This document shows, one piece after another, positions 43,703 through 52,215 of a stretch of 64,000 bases of DNA. Location of the stretch: assembly GCA_034931985.1 (NCBI GenBank), contig JAYGHB010000097.1, positions 1-64,000 on the forward strand. Direction: 5' to 3'. The first letter of the stretch is position 1; each line of letters begins with the position of its first letter. The position numbers and the translations under genes were made by a program. The DNA comes from Halotia wernerae. Its GTDB lineage: Bacteria > Cyanobacteriota > Cyanobacteriia > Cyanobacteriales > Nostocaceae. The notes beneath the pieces were generated by a model. The model was not told where the DNA came from. It worked only from the letters and a program-made list of their open reading frames with translations, and searched no databases.

Positions 43703-45282
43703 TTAATCCATTGAATTAGTGCTTGGGTTAACCCATCTAAAGTATATTCTTCAGCTTCCACATCTACGCGCCCGAATAAAGAATGACAAGTTTTCGAGGT
43801 TTGAGGGCCGATAGAGGCAATACAAACACCTTCTAACTCATTAGCCACAGAGTTATGAGGAAATATGCTTTCTGTAAGTTGACAAAAAAATTGTACAGTT
43901 TTGGAACTCGCAAAGGTAATAATATCTATTGTATGATTTTGCAGAGCTAGTTTTGCTGATTCTGGGATACCACTAGGACAGCAAGATTGATACGCCGCAA
44001 CTTCTATTACCTCTGCACCTTTAGCAGTTAATTCTTTTACTAAAATCTCTCTTCCGCCGCTTTCGACTCTGGGAAATAAAACTTTTTTCCCAGACAGTTC
44101 TTCGGGAAAACTTGCCAATAAAGAATCGGCAACAAAGTTGGGAGGAATAAAATCAGGTTGGAGGTAGCGTTGTTTAAGACTTTGGGCTGTTTTTTCCCCA
44201 ACAACGGCTATTTTCACACCAGCCAAAGCACGAGTATCTTTCCCTTGGGCATTTAGCCTTTCAAAAAAGTAGTCTACGCCATTTGTGGAAGTGAGAATTA
44301 ACCAGTGAAAATCTAATAAATTAGCGATCGCCTGATCTAAAGCTGACCAACTAGAAGGTGCAGAAATTTCTAAAGTAGGCATTTCAATCACTGTTGCGCC
44401 TAATGCGGTGAGGCGATCGCTAAATTGACTCGACTGTCCAACCGAACGTGTCACCAAGATTGTTTTGTCAGCAAGGGGAAACTGAGTAGATGGAGCGAGG
44501 TTGCTTGACATAATAATTGCAGGCCTGGGAGTTTTAGCTGTGGCTAAAGATATTTTCTCAGGTTGTAAGTAATTGTGTAGCCCGACAACCTCACCAATGA
44601 CGATTACTACTGGCGAAAGAGATAACCCAGCGGTTTGCTCTAAAATATTACCCAGTTGGGCTGTCCAGATTTGTTGATTAGGAGTTCCTGCCCAGCGGAT
44701 AATAGCAATTGGTGTTAAGTGCGATCGCCCATGTCTGATTAATTGATCTACAATCTCTGGCAAATGTCGCCCGCCCATTAATATTACTAGTGTCTCTAAC
44801 CGAGATAAAGCTTCCCAGTCTAAAGCCTCTGGTTCATGGGCTGTCAACACGGCAAAGCAGCGACTCAAAACGGTATCTGTGAGGGGAATCCCCGCCAGCA
44901 ATGGTGCTGCAAGGGCTGAGGAAATGCCTGGGACTACTTCAAACTCACAGTTAGCTGCTTGTAAAGCTGCAATTTCGCCAGTACAACGCCCAAAAATAAA
45001 CGGATCACCCGATTTCAGCCTGACAACATGTTTATTTTCCTGGCAGTACTTAACCAGTAACTTATTAATTTTAGCTTGGGGTGTACTGGGTTTACCACCA
45101 CGTTTGCCTACATCTAACTTTAGGCAATCAAGCGGTACGCAACGTAACAATTGCTCATCTACTAGGGCATCGTAGACTAACACCTGAGCTTTTCCCAAGA
45201 GATTGTAAGCTTTTACCGTCAAGTATGCCACATCTCCAGGGCCAGCGCCTACGAGGTAAACTTTGCCCTTTGCTTCAGTCAT
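43696..45282 (-). CDS. cobA-hemD: Bifunctional uroporphyrinogen-III methyltransferase / synthase (CobA-HemD)
   Basis: A 528-residue fusion. The first ~245 residues are a SUMT methyltransferase (KVYLVGAGPGDVAYLTVKAY, GKRGGKPSTPQAKIN, VVRLKSGDPFIFGR, VVPGISSALAAPLLAGIPLTDT). The last ~255 residues are HemD (ILVTRSVGQSSQFSDRLTALGATVIEMPTLEI, ILTSTNGVDYFFERL and GPQTSKTCHSLFG near the end). One protein can therefore close the uroporphyrinogen III ring and methylate it. An in-frame ATG at 45306 exists upstream; 45282 gives MTEAKGKVYLVG. The end of the gene runs into a heptamer repeat that supplies its stop codon. Confidence 0.92.
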   Translation of the reverse strand: MTEAKGKVYLVGAGPGDVAYLTVKAYNLLGKAQVLVYDALVDEQLLRCVPLDCLKLDVGKRGGKPSTPQAKINKLLVKYCQENKHVVRLKSGDPFIFGRCTGEIAALQAANCEFEVVPGISSALAAPLLAGIPLTDTVLSRCFAVLTAHEPEALDWEALSRLETLVILMGGRHLPEIVDQLIRHGRSHLTPIAIIRWAGTPNQQIWTAQLGNILEQTAGLSLSPVVIVIGEVVGLHNYLQPEKISLATAKTPRPAIIMSSNLAPSTQFPLADKTILVTRSVGQSSQFSDRLTALGATVIEMPTLEISAPSSWSALDQAIANLLDFHWLILTSTNGVDYFFERLNAQGKDTRALAGVKIAVVGEKTAQSLKQRYLQPDFIPPNFVADSLLASFPEELSGKKVLFPRVESGGREILVKELTAKGAEVIEVAAYQSCCPSGIPESAKLALQNHTIDIITFASSKTVQFFCQLTESIFPHNSVANELEGVCIASIGPQTSKTCHSLFGRVDVEAEEYTLDGLTQALIQWINS

Positions 45283-45352
45283 AATTTCAGTAAAGTATCC
45301 ATTCATACTAGCAACTGGAAGTCGCGGCTACTCTGCGATTTCTCCGTAAGTA

Positions 45353-45386
45353 CTTCGCTTGTGTAGTAGCGAATTATATTCGCCCA
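45353..45386. repeat. 34-bp interspersed repeat overlapping a gene end
   Basis: Read on the minus strand, GGGCGAATATAATTCGC is followed by TACTACACAAGCGAAGT. The same 34-base unit, with two differences, is at 54044-54077. This copy supplies the final codons and stop of the TPR gene. Confidence 0.75.
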
Positions 45387-45853
45387 GTACCGTCCTTGGC
45401 GCTTATTTGATCTAATAGTTGAGCAATCTTGTTAGCTCTTTCAAATTGGCGCTGTTTTTGCAATAAATCTTTAGCAGTTTGCAGATTAATTTTAGCTTCT
45501 TCTTGCTGGTTTTCCTGCATTAAAATATTTGCCAGACGCAAATATGCATCGGCATTTTTGGGACTGCGTTGAATTACTTCCTGAAATAATTCTTTGGCTT
45601 CTTTCACTTCACCTCGCTGAATTAAAACATCTCCTAGCAGCAAGCGAACTACATCATTAGTAGAGTTGATAGAAATGACTTTGCGAAAAGCTGCTTCTGC
45701 ACCTTGAAAGTCTTTTTGCTGATAAAGATTAATTCCCTTTTGAAAAAAGTTGGAGGTAATTAAGGTTTTCCAGGCAAAATAACCGAGAAAGGCAATACCA
45801 ACAACAACTGCGAATATTGCCAGAATATCAGTTCCTTGAAAAGTTTCTAACAT
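45374..45853 (-). CDS. Membrane-anchored TPR protein
   Basis: A 159-residue protein with one N-terminal membrane helix (ILAIFAVVVGIAFLGYFAWK, residues about 11-30) and three tetratricopeptide repeats (FFQKGINLYQQKDFQGAEAAFRK, VRLLLGDVLIQRGEVKEAKELF, ADAYLRLANILMQENQQEEAKIN), a scaffold for protein binding. The start ATG at 45853 is preferred over 45877 because it begins just after the hpt stop (45858) instead of overlapping it. The last residues GRI and the TAA come from a 34-bp interspersed repeat. Binding partners are unknown; it is probably co-transcribed with hpt. Confidence 0.78.
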   Translation of the reverse strand: MLETFQGTDILAIFAVVVGIAFLGYFAWKTLITSNFFQKGINLYQQKDFQGAEAAFRKVISINSTNDVVRLLLGDVLIQRGEVKEAKELFQEVIQRSPKNADAYLRLANILMQENQQEEAKINLQTAKDLLQKQRQFERANKIAQLLDQISAKDGTGRI

Positions 45854-45857
45854 CGTT

Positions 45858-46808
45858 TTAAGCCAACAAACAGGCAATAGGGAACATCAGATATTCTAAA
45901 AAAAAGAGTTTCCAAATAAATTGGTAGAACTGAGCGATCGCACTTTTATCTTGTAAGTCTACTACCAAACTCCGCATCCACATCCAACACAGCAATACTA
46001 GATGACTAATCACCAGAAATACTGAGTTAACAGAGGCTAAACGTATAGCACCAACCAAAATCATTCCTAGGTAGCAGACAGTTAGTACCCAAAGCGCCAG
46101 ATTAAACACAGCTTGCGGGCCGAGTTCAATAGTGAAAGTGGTGATATTGTATAAGCGATCGCCTTCCATATCGGGGATATCTTTAAAAATAGCGATCGCA
46201 AAGGTAAACACTAAAACAAATACCGTCAAAACCCATACCACAGGCGGAATTACTTGGTTTTGTTGCAATACCCAATTAAAATGCAAAAATAAACCTAAAT
46301 TGACAATTGTGCCGCGCACCGAAAAAATACAAAGGGCTGCCCAAAACGGGAACTGTTTCAAGCGAATTGGCGGCAAAGAATAAGCCGTACCAATTGCTAA
46401 ACTAATAGCCACCATCCCAAATAAGAAAGGCCCTGTGAACCAAGCTATAACTAAAGCCAAAAGCCCAGTCAAAATGACAATTAATTGTCCTTGCGTCTGA
46501 GAAAATTCTCCTGATGCAAGTGGTAAATGAGGCTTATTAATCTTGTCAATATCAATATCTTCTAGTTGATTTAAGCCCACAATATAAACATTACCGCACA
46601 GACAGGCAATCCATGCACCTAAAACCCGACTCAGGGGAATGCCAGAAAATCCCGTCGAGGAAACAGCAATAGCAATTAAATACAAACCCCAGACACTTAA
46701 AGTAGTGCCAATAATCGTGTGCGGGCGAGAGAATTTCCAGAAAGCGTATAACCAATTTGATGGTTCAGGCTTGTGTGACAAAGGGCTGTTTTGAGAACTC
46801 TGACTCAT
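45858..46808 (-). CDS. hpt: Homogentisate phytyltransferase (UbiA family)
   Basis: Condenses homogentisate with phytyl diphosphate, the committed step of tocopherol synthesis in the photosynthetic membrane. A 316-residue protein with about nine helices and the two Mg-binding Asp motifs of UbiA prenyltransferases: NQLEDIDIDKINKPHLPLASGE (N-terminal, residues about 80-101) and IFKDIPDMEGDRLYNI (about 207-222). The opening WKFSRPHTIIGTTLSVWGLYL is typical of the plant and cyanobacterial tocopherol branch. It is followed by the TPR gene on the same strand. ChlP, which makes the phytyl group, is 4 kb away in this window. Confidence 0.9.
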   Translation of the reverse strand: MSQSSQNSPLSHKPEPSNWLYAFWKFSRPHTIIGTTLSVWGLYLIAIAVSSTGFSGIPLSRVLGAWIACLCGNVYIVGLNQLEDIDIDKINKPHLPLASGEFSQTQGQLIVILTGLLALVIAWFTGPFLFGMVAISLAIGTAYSLPPIRLKQFPFWAALCIFSVRGTIVNLGLFLHFNWVLQQNQVIPPVVWVLTVFVLVFTFAIAIFKDIPDMEGDRLYNITTFTIELGPQAVFNLALWVLTVCYLGMILVGAIRLASVNSVFLVISHLVLLCWMWMRSLVVDLQDKSAIAQFYQFIWKLFFLEYLMFPIACLLA

Positions 46809-46949
46809 GAGTAGCTTAGATTCAGTATTCCGGCTTACTGTTAATCATTGTCACAGATTTGTGTCATTAACTATATTTTCGTAGATGTAGGTTGAATTGA
46901 CGCCAGGAAACCTACCTGATCCCGATGATATTGGGTCTTGTAAACTCGT

Positions 46950-47423
46950 ATCTTTAACCGTGTTCCTGTCACTACCAAAGTAGTCGTAGGTAACGGCACT
47001 CCAACCACTTCAGCCCCTGGCACACCTAGCAATACCGTGGCTAATACGGGAGTTCAAGGATTAGGCGATTATCAATCTTGGGTTGATCCCAAAACTCTCG
47101 CAAATAACACCCGCGCTTTATGCAGCGATGTTGGTTTGGGTAATAACACGCGTAATAGTTCTACCAAGCTTGCCTTAGCAACCTCTATTAGTACTCATTC
47201 TAGTGCGTCCAACAGCCATAATGATGGCGGTGGCATTAGTATCTTTGGTATTGGTGTTAGTGGTAGTAGTGCTAGCCAAGGCAGCAAAAATAATAGTGAT
47301 TCTCGCAGCCAAAATACTAACCGCAACGAAGAAAATAGCAGCAGTTCTTCAACAGTAGTTCAAGGCAAAAATTGTGATGCTTTTGTTAATTCTGTTGCAT
47401 CAGTTTTTGATTACTGGCATTGA
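46950..47423 (+). CDS. Hypothetical Ser/Asn/Gly-rich protein, N-terminus uncertain
   Basis: The frame is open from just after a TAA at 46941-46943 to 47423. The usual start would be a GTG at 47037 (128 residues), but protein-like sequence continues upstream (PVTTKVVVGNGTPTTSAPG) to the stop with no ATG/GTG/TTG start, so the 5' end, perhaps a signal peptide, seems lost. The middle is low complexity (GVSGSSASQGSKNNSDSRSQ) and the end is CDAFVNSVASVFDYWH. It contains two cysteines. No family recognised; it may be a truncated secreted protein. Confidence 0.4.
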   Translation: MFNRVPVTTKVVVGNGTPTTSAPGTPSNTVANTGVQGLGDYQSWVDPKTLANNTRALCSDVGLGNNTRNSSTKLALATSISTHSSASNSHNDGGGISIFGIGVSGSSASQGSKNNSDSRSQNTNRNEENSSSSSTVVQGKNCDAFVNSVASVFDYWH

Positions 47424-47520
47424 TTACGGTCAACCTCAACCAGATATTTTAACACGAATCCACTCAAGTATGGAGCGCCTAACTCATGACTAGAAGTCAC
47501 GAGTGTGCGGCTTATAGAAA

Positions 47521-48540
47521 TCAATCTACCTTTTGTGATTCATCATCTGCTGGTTCAATAGGATGCAGTATAGTTAAATGAAAGCTATGCTTAGTTTCAG
47601 CTTTCAAATACCGTTCTTGTAAAGGTTGCCACTGCTGCCATAACTGGTAACGATTTTCCGTTAATAAAGTAGCAAGACCAGGTAAATGAGTGCGAATTTC
47701 TGACTTAAATACATCTACAAGCCACTCATCTAAAACCACACTATCTTGCATAGCACCCAAAATATCTTGCATACTATTCACTTCTGCAATATAAGCCGCG
47801 TAAGACTCACCATAGAGTTCAGTAAATAACTCCATTTGGTAACGTACTCGTTTGGCTTGTTTCCGCAAACTATGAATAGTTGAGCCTTTTGTCGTCAATT
47901 GTTGTTCTATTTTTTCTGCTTTCCAGTTTGTACGGATTTTGACTTGTGAATCTACAACTTGAGTGCCAACTAGCCAACCTGGATGCAGCAAGAAACTACT
48001 CACTTCAGGTAAAAGTAAATCTGGTAGTACTTGCTGAATTGGTAAAGATGCCAAGGATTGATAATTAGGTTTCTCTAACCACTTTTCTAATTCATGTTTT
48101 AAAGACTTGTAAGGCTCATCCTTTAATGTTGCTTGCACCTTAGAAAGTGCATCTTCACGTTGTTTAGCTAAAGCATTAAAAGCTGTTTGCAGAGATTCTT
48201 GTTCTTTGGGTGGTAAATATGGTTGGTAACGAGTTGTCAAAGTTTCTTTTAATACGTCTAAATCTCGGAGATTACCAAGGCAATGGGCAATTTTACCAAT
48301 TTTTTTATCGCTGGCTGGCTTCGGCAAATTCAGTGCCAAATCAAACCTACTTACAGCCGTGCGTAAACGGCGCATCCCCACTCGCATTTGGTGCAGTGCT
48401 TCTGGATCTTCATCTTTCTTAACTGATTTTTCCCACTTCAAGGTTTTCTTAAAGTGTTTTTGAAGCGCCTGGTAAGCGTAGTCTCCTAGAGTTTTTGTTG
48501 TTGGTTCTGTCGCTAATTTCATATTTGATAGCAATGACAT
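47521..48540 (-). CDS. CHAD-domain protein
   Basis: A 339-residue all-helical, basic protein. The CHAD motif is clear: ALHQMRVGMRRLRTAVSRFDLAL (residues about 50-72), LGNLRDLDVL, and a second histidine/arginine patch STIHSLRKQAKRVRYQMELFTELYG (about 220-245), where HxxRK(x)xKR(x)RY is the repeat. CHAD domains bind polyphosphate through these conserved His and Lys/Arg residues. There is no CYTH (triphosphatase) domain fused or adjacent. An alternative start is ATG at 48522. It may link to polyphosphate granules. Confidence 0.88.
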   Translation of the reverse strand: MSLLSNMKLATEPTTKTLGDYAYQALQKHFKKTLKWEKSVKKDEDPEALHQMRVGMRRLRTAVSRFDLALNLPKPASDKKIGKIAHCLGNLRDLDVLKETLTTRYQPYLPPKEQESLQTAFNALAKQREDALSKVQATLKDEPYKSLKHELEKWLEKPNYQSLASLPIQQVLPDLLLPEVSSFLLHPGWLVGTQVVDSQVKIRTNWKAEKIEQQLTTKGSTIHSLRKQAKRVRYQMELFTELYGESYAAYIAEVNSMQDILGAMQDSVVLDEWLVDVFKSEIRTHLPGLATLLTENRYQLWQQWQPLQERYLKAETKHSFHLTILHPIEPADDESQKVD

Positions 48541-48817
48541 ACTTAATCAGGTTATTGCATAATAGCATTAGTGAAAATTTTCTATTTATACTTTTGACAT
48601 TTTTTTTTAACATAATACCTTATAGTTAAGTATTATTACTATCATTCACGTTGGATGTTTTTTTGAAAATATACAAGGGATACCAAAAGATTTAAAACAT
48701 ATATTTACCTTATCGAGGTGTATTTGGGCTAAGTTTTTGGCAAAAATTTATTTTGCTCAGTATTAAATCATACTAAAATAGCAATTTAGTATTTTTGAAC
48801 ATAAGAGACTAAGTAAA

Positions 48818-49313
48818 ATGTCCAATTCACACTTGCTCCATCAAGTTTCTCTGATGTTTAGCGATAGTTTTCAAGAATACAGGAAAGACCTTTCAGCTTT
48901 ACGGCTTACTCCTGATAATCATTTGTGGTTTGGGTCAAATAAAATTACAAAAAGTTGGTGAAGGAAAACAAAGATATAAAAAACATTTTGTTTGGTTAAA
49001 TGGGTCAGGAATTAGGGATTTATGTTTAGATGGCGATGACTTGTTAATTTTGGCTGGGCCAACAATGGTGTTAGATGGCAAGGTGCAAGTTTATCGCTTG
49101 AGAAATGGTGTAAATATGCGAGAAAATATTTTGAATAATCCTCAACTGCTGCTTGATCTTCCCTACGGAAATAGAGACGATCGCCCGGAGGGAATAACCT
49201 TGTTTCAGGATGTTACTGGCGTATCTTCTTTGTTAGTCGTTTATGATGCTCCAGCCCAGAATAGACTGGTGGATAATAGTGGTGTCACCGCAGATGTGTT
49301 TAGCCTGGATTAG
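48818..49313 (+). pseudogene. DUF3616 gene with internal deletion and frameshift
   Basis: An ATG at 48818 opens a frame with QVSLMFSDSFQEYRKDLSAL and RLTPDNHLWFGSN, the N-terminus of DUF3616 proteins, which stops at 48959. In another frame from about 48930 the C-terminal part follows: KRYKKHFVWLNGSGIRDLCL, DGDDLLILAGPTMVLDGKVQ, RPEGITLFQDVTG and SLLVVYDAP. Family members are, to my knowledge, around 350 residues; the middle ~200 residues are missing and the two ends are out of frame. So this is a deleted remnant, not a functional gene. Confidence 0.75.
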
Positions 49314-49714
49314 AGATTGGTTGAGATTGCCTGTACAGGACAAGTAGGGATACATTGTTCACAGACAATGCAACGCGATCGCGTAAATGTCAATTTGTAT
49401 GTCTCTGGATGAAGGCTGAGGGCTTCGGTAGGGCAAACCCCAGTACATAAGCCACAGTGGACACATACATCTTCATCTATAACAATTTCACCTAAAGTAT
49501 AGGAAACATTAATATGCCGCGATCGCATCCACTCAATAGCTGCATCTAACTGATCGATATCCCCCGATAGTTCTACTACGAGGTTACCAATTTGATTAGG
49601 GGCAACTTGAGCGCGGATAATATTAGCAGCTACGTTAAATTCTTTTGCCAAGACGTAAGTAACTGGCATTTGAATAGCACGTTTGGGGAAGGTAAGGGTA
49701 ACTCGTTTTTTCAC
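49310..49714 (-). CDS. NIL-domain 2x[4Fe-4S] ferredoxin
   Basis: A 134-residue protein. Residues 1-75 form a NIL domain (RVTLTFPKRAIQMPVTYVLAKEFNVAANIIRAQVAP), otherwise found in ABC methionine transporters and as a ligand-binding part in some ferredoxins. The rest has two [4Fe-4S] motifs, CVHCGLCTGVCP and CIVCEQCIPTCP. NIL-ferredoxins are widespread in cyanobacteria and have been linked to homocysteine/methionine metabolism in archaea; its partner here is not visible. The stop overlaps the convergent DUF3616 remnant by four bases. Confidence 0.88.
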   Translation of the reverse strand: MKKRVTLTFPKRAIQMPVTYVLAKEFNVAANIIRAQVAPNQIGNLVVELSGDIDQLDAAIEWMRSRHINVSYTLGEIVIDEDVCVHCGLCTGVCPTEALSLHPETYKLTFTRSRCIVCEQCIPTCPVQAISTNL

Positions 49715-50017
49715 AGGTTTACCAGAGAGTTTTTTCTGTTGTAACGCACTGGGGCTACTTATGTCCTAAACTACCTGGCGATAGCTATAAGCCTATATAA
49801 GTTCAAGGATCGCTGCTGGATCGCTGATTTTGTTAACTTAAGGTTCAGATGCATATAACCCTGATACTCTGATGGAGATCAACCAGAGGGCGATCGCATT
49901 ACTTCATGATCTTCGTCACAAATATGAAACCGACAGTTAGCGGGAGTTGTCGCCAGTACTGGATAGGTTAGGTTTAAACTGAAAAGGAGATTACTTAATA
50001 AGTTTAATAAATTTGTT

Positions 50018-50608
50018 ATGACTAAAGACTTACCAATTAATTCGCCTGAAAAACCTACATCCACGATAGGCGTGCGTGTGAGAAATTTCTTAATTGCAAT
50101 AGTAGCGATCGCTCTTAGTGTTGCTTTAGTCTTAGGGTTGCGAACTGAGACAACTTCAGCTTCCCTGGCTCAATTAGAAGAGACATCCATACCCCTGGAA
50201 GTAGCTATCAGCAACGGGAAGCCATCAATAGTAGAATTTTATGCTAATTGGTGTACTGTCTGCCAGAAAATGGCTCCAGACATGGTCGAACTGGAACAAC
50301 AGTATGCTGACAAAGTGAATTTTGTCATGTTGAACGTAGATAACACCAAATGGCTGCCAGAGATGCTGAAATATCGAGTAGATGGCATTCCCAATTTTGT
50401 GTTTTTGGCTCAGAACGGAGAAACTATCGCCCAAGCGATCGGCGATCAACCGCACTTAGTCATGGCAGGCAATTTAGATGCTTTGGTTACTGGTTCGTCT
50501 TTACCCTATGCTCAAGCTAGTGGTCAAATTTCCAAATTCTCAGCTCCAGTTGCACCAGCAAGTAATCAAGATGACCCGCGCAGTCATGGTAGTCAAGTAG
50601 TTAATTAA
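50018..50608 (+). CDS. txlA: Membrane-anchored thioredoxin-like protein (TxlA/HCF164 type)
   Basis: A 196-residue protein with a single N-terminal membrane helix (residues about 23-41, FLIAIVAIALSVALVLGLR) and a thioredoxin domain with the redox site WCTVC (78-82) in IVEFYANWCTVCQKMAPDMVELE, then the cis-Pro in VDGIPNFVFLAQNG. TxlA/HCF164 proteins face the lumen of thylakoids and pass reductant to cytochrome b6f and photosystem assembly. The C-terminal 40 residues look disordered. It is convergent with chlP. Confidence 0.88.
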   Translation: MTKDLPINSPEKPTSTIGVRVRNFLIAIVAIALSVALVLGLRTETTSASLAQLEETSIPLEVAISNGKPSIVEFYANWCTVCQKMAPDMVELEQQYADKVNFVMLNVDNTKWLPEMLKYRVDGIPNFVFLAQNGETIAQAIGDQPHLVMAGNLDALVTGSSLPYAQASGQISKFSAPVAPASNQDDPRSHGSQVVN

Positions 50609-50819
50609 TGAAGGCAGAGCAGAGGGGTAGAGAGAAAGATTATGGCATAAAACTAAGTACAACTTTGCCTAAGTTCGTAGCGAATGGACTCAAACAAACT
50701 TTGCGCTCCTTTGCGCTCAACTCTGCGCCCCTCTGCGTTTAAACTCTTAATTGTCCACGAATTTACAAAACTGTGTACTTAAAATAGTCTTCTCTACACC
50801 CTACACCCTGCAACCTGCT

Positions 50820-52064
50820 CTAAGGAGCTAGAGCGTTACCGCGAATAAGGCTCCCAAGCGTCTTAGCAGTAATTTTCAGTTGAGTAATTGGGTTAGCGGG
50901 AACAACTGTCTTATACAGATAGCTATCGAATGTTAGCTTCTGCACATCCATATCACCGCACATTTCCACAAAGGCTTCGCGGGTAGCGTCGGAACGATAG
51001 AACACACTTTGCAGGATATCCAATACCTTGTAAGTGAGTCCGTATTTTTTATCCCAGCGCTTGATGTAAACCTTGAGGTCGTCTTCTGTGGGAATGCGGC
51101 TACCACTATTAGACATTTCCACAATGGTTTCGGCACACATCCGCCCAGACTTAGCGGCAAAATAAATGCCTTCACCGGAAGACTTGGTAACATAGCCAGC
51201 AGCATCTCCGACTAAAGCGATGCGACCGACAACACGACGGGGACGGGGATGTTCAGGAATTGGGTGCGCTTCGACTTTGATAATTTTACCGCCTGCTAGC
51301 TTCTCAAAAGCACGGGCGCGGATACCAGCTTGCAACTGTTTGATACTGGCTTTGTTGACATGCATTGTACCAGTACCTACGGCTACGTGGTCATATTTGG
51401 GGAAAACCCAGGCGTAGAAGTCGGTAGAAACATCATTGCCAACATACATTTCGGCAAGGTTGTTGTAATACGCCATTTTATCTTCGGGTAGGCGAATGCG
51501 CTCTTGAAAAGCGATCGCATAATTGTAATCCCCTGCATCCATTTCTTTGGCAATCCGGGAATTAGCCCCATCTGCACCAATGATTAAATCCACTTTCAGG
51601 GTTTTAGTAATGCCCTGTCCGCCGCCTGCTGTATGGTCAACGTAATGGATAGTATAAGGGTCGGTATTGTTTATGGGTATATCGAGTTTATGAACAGTTG
51701 CATTAATTAAATTTGCGCCGAGTTTTGCCGCGCGATCGCGCATGAAACCATCTAGCACTTCACGGCGGCACATTCCTATATATTCATCTTGATTTACCAG
51801 ATTGATATCAACCTCACGATTGGAGGGCGAAATCATTTTCATCTTTCGCACTTGGCGATCAATAATTTCTGGTGGTAGGTCAAATTCACCCACCATACAT
51901 AGGGGGATAGCTCCCCCACAGGGCTTGGCATTGTCTAGCTTTCGCTCAAACAAGTAAGTTTCGATCCCAGCTTTGGCCAGCGTTTCAGCGGCAGATGAAC
52001 CAGCAGGGCCTGACCCAACAACAGCAACCCGTAGTGTCAAAGGTCTTCTCCCAAATCTTGACAT
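50820..52064 (-). CDS. chlP: Geranylgeranyl reductase
   Basis: A flavoprotein of 414 residues that reduces the geranylgeranyl chain to phytyl for chlorophyll and tocopherol. Seen: N-terminal FAD site VAVVGSGPAGSSAAETLAKAG, YLFERKLDNAKPCGGAIPLCM, the second FAD motif DLIIGADGANSRIAKEMD, and GRIALVGDAAGYVTKSSGEGIYFAAKSGRMCAE. Long-range agreement with ChlP rather than other GGR-type reductases is good. It lies in the same window as hpt, which uses the phytyl diphosphate. It is monocistronic, convergent with txlA. Confidence 0.95.
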   Translation of the reverse strand: MSRFGRRPLTLRVAVVGSGPAGSSAAETLAKAGIETYLFERKLDNAKPCGGAIPLCMVGEFDLPPEIIDRQVRKMKMISPSNREVDINLVNQDEYIGMCRREVLDGFMRDRAAKLGANLINATVHKLDIPINNTDPYTIHYVDHTAGGGQGITKTLKVDLIIGADGANSRIAKEMDAGDYNYAIAFQERIRLPEDKMAYYNNLAEMYVGNDVSTDFYAWVFPKYDHVAVGTGTMHVNKASIKQLQAGIRARAFEKLAGGKIIKVEAHPIPEHPRPRRVVGRIALVGDAAGYVTKSSGEGIYFAAKSGRMCAETIVEMSNSGSRIPTEDDLKVYIKRWDKKYGLTYKVLDILQSVFYRSDATREAFVEMCGDMDVQKLTFDSYLYKTVVPANPITQLKITAKTLGSLIRGNALAP

Positions 52065-52215
52065 TTACCGAAAGCATCGTATCACGGTCTTTTGGCTGAT
52101 TTCTCGCTCCCCCTCCAGGTTTTGAGTGAAATGCAATATTCCTTAATATTTCGATACGAATTAGACACTAAAAACAGGGTGTAGGGTGTGAGGTGTAGGG
52201 TATAGGGTATGTGGA

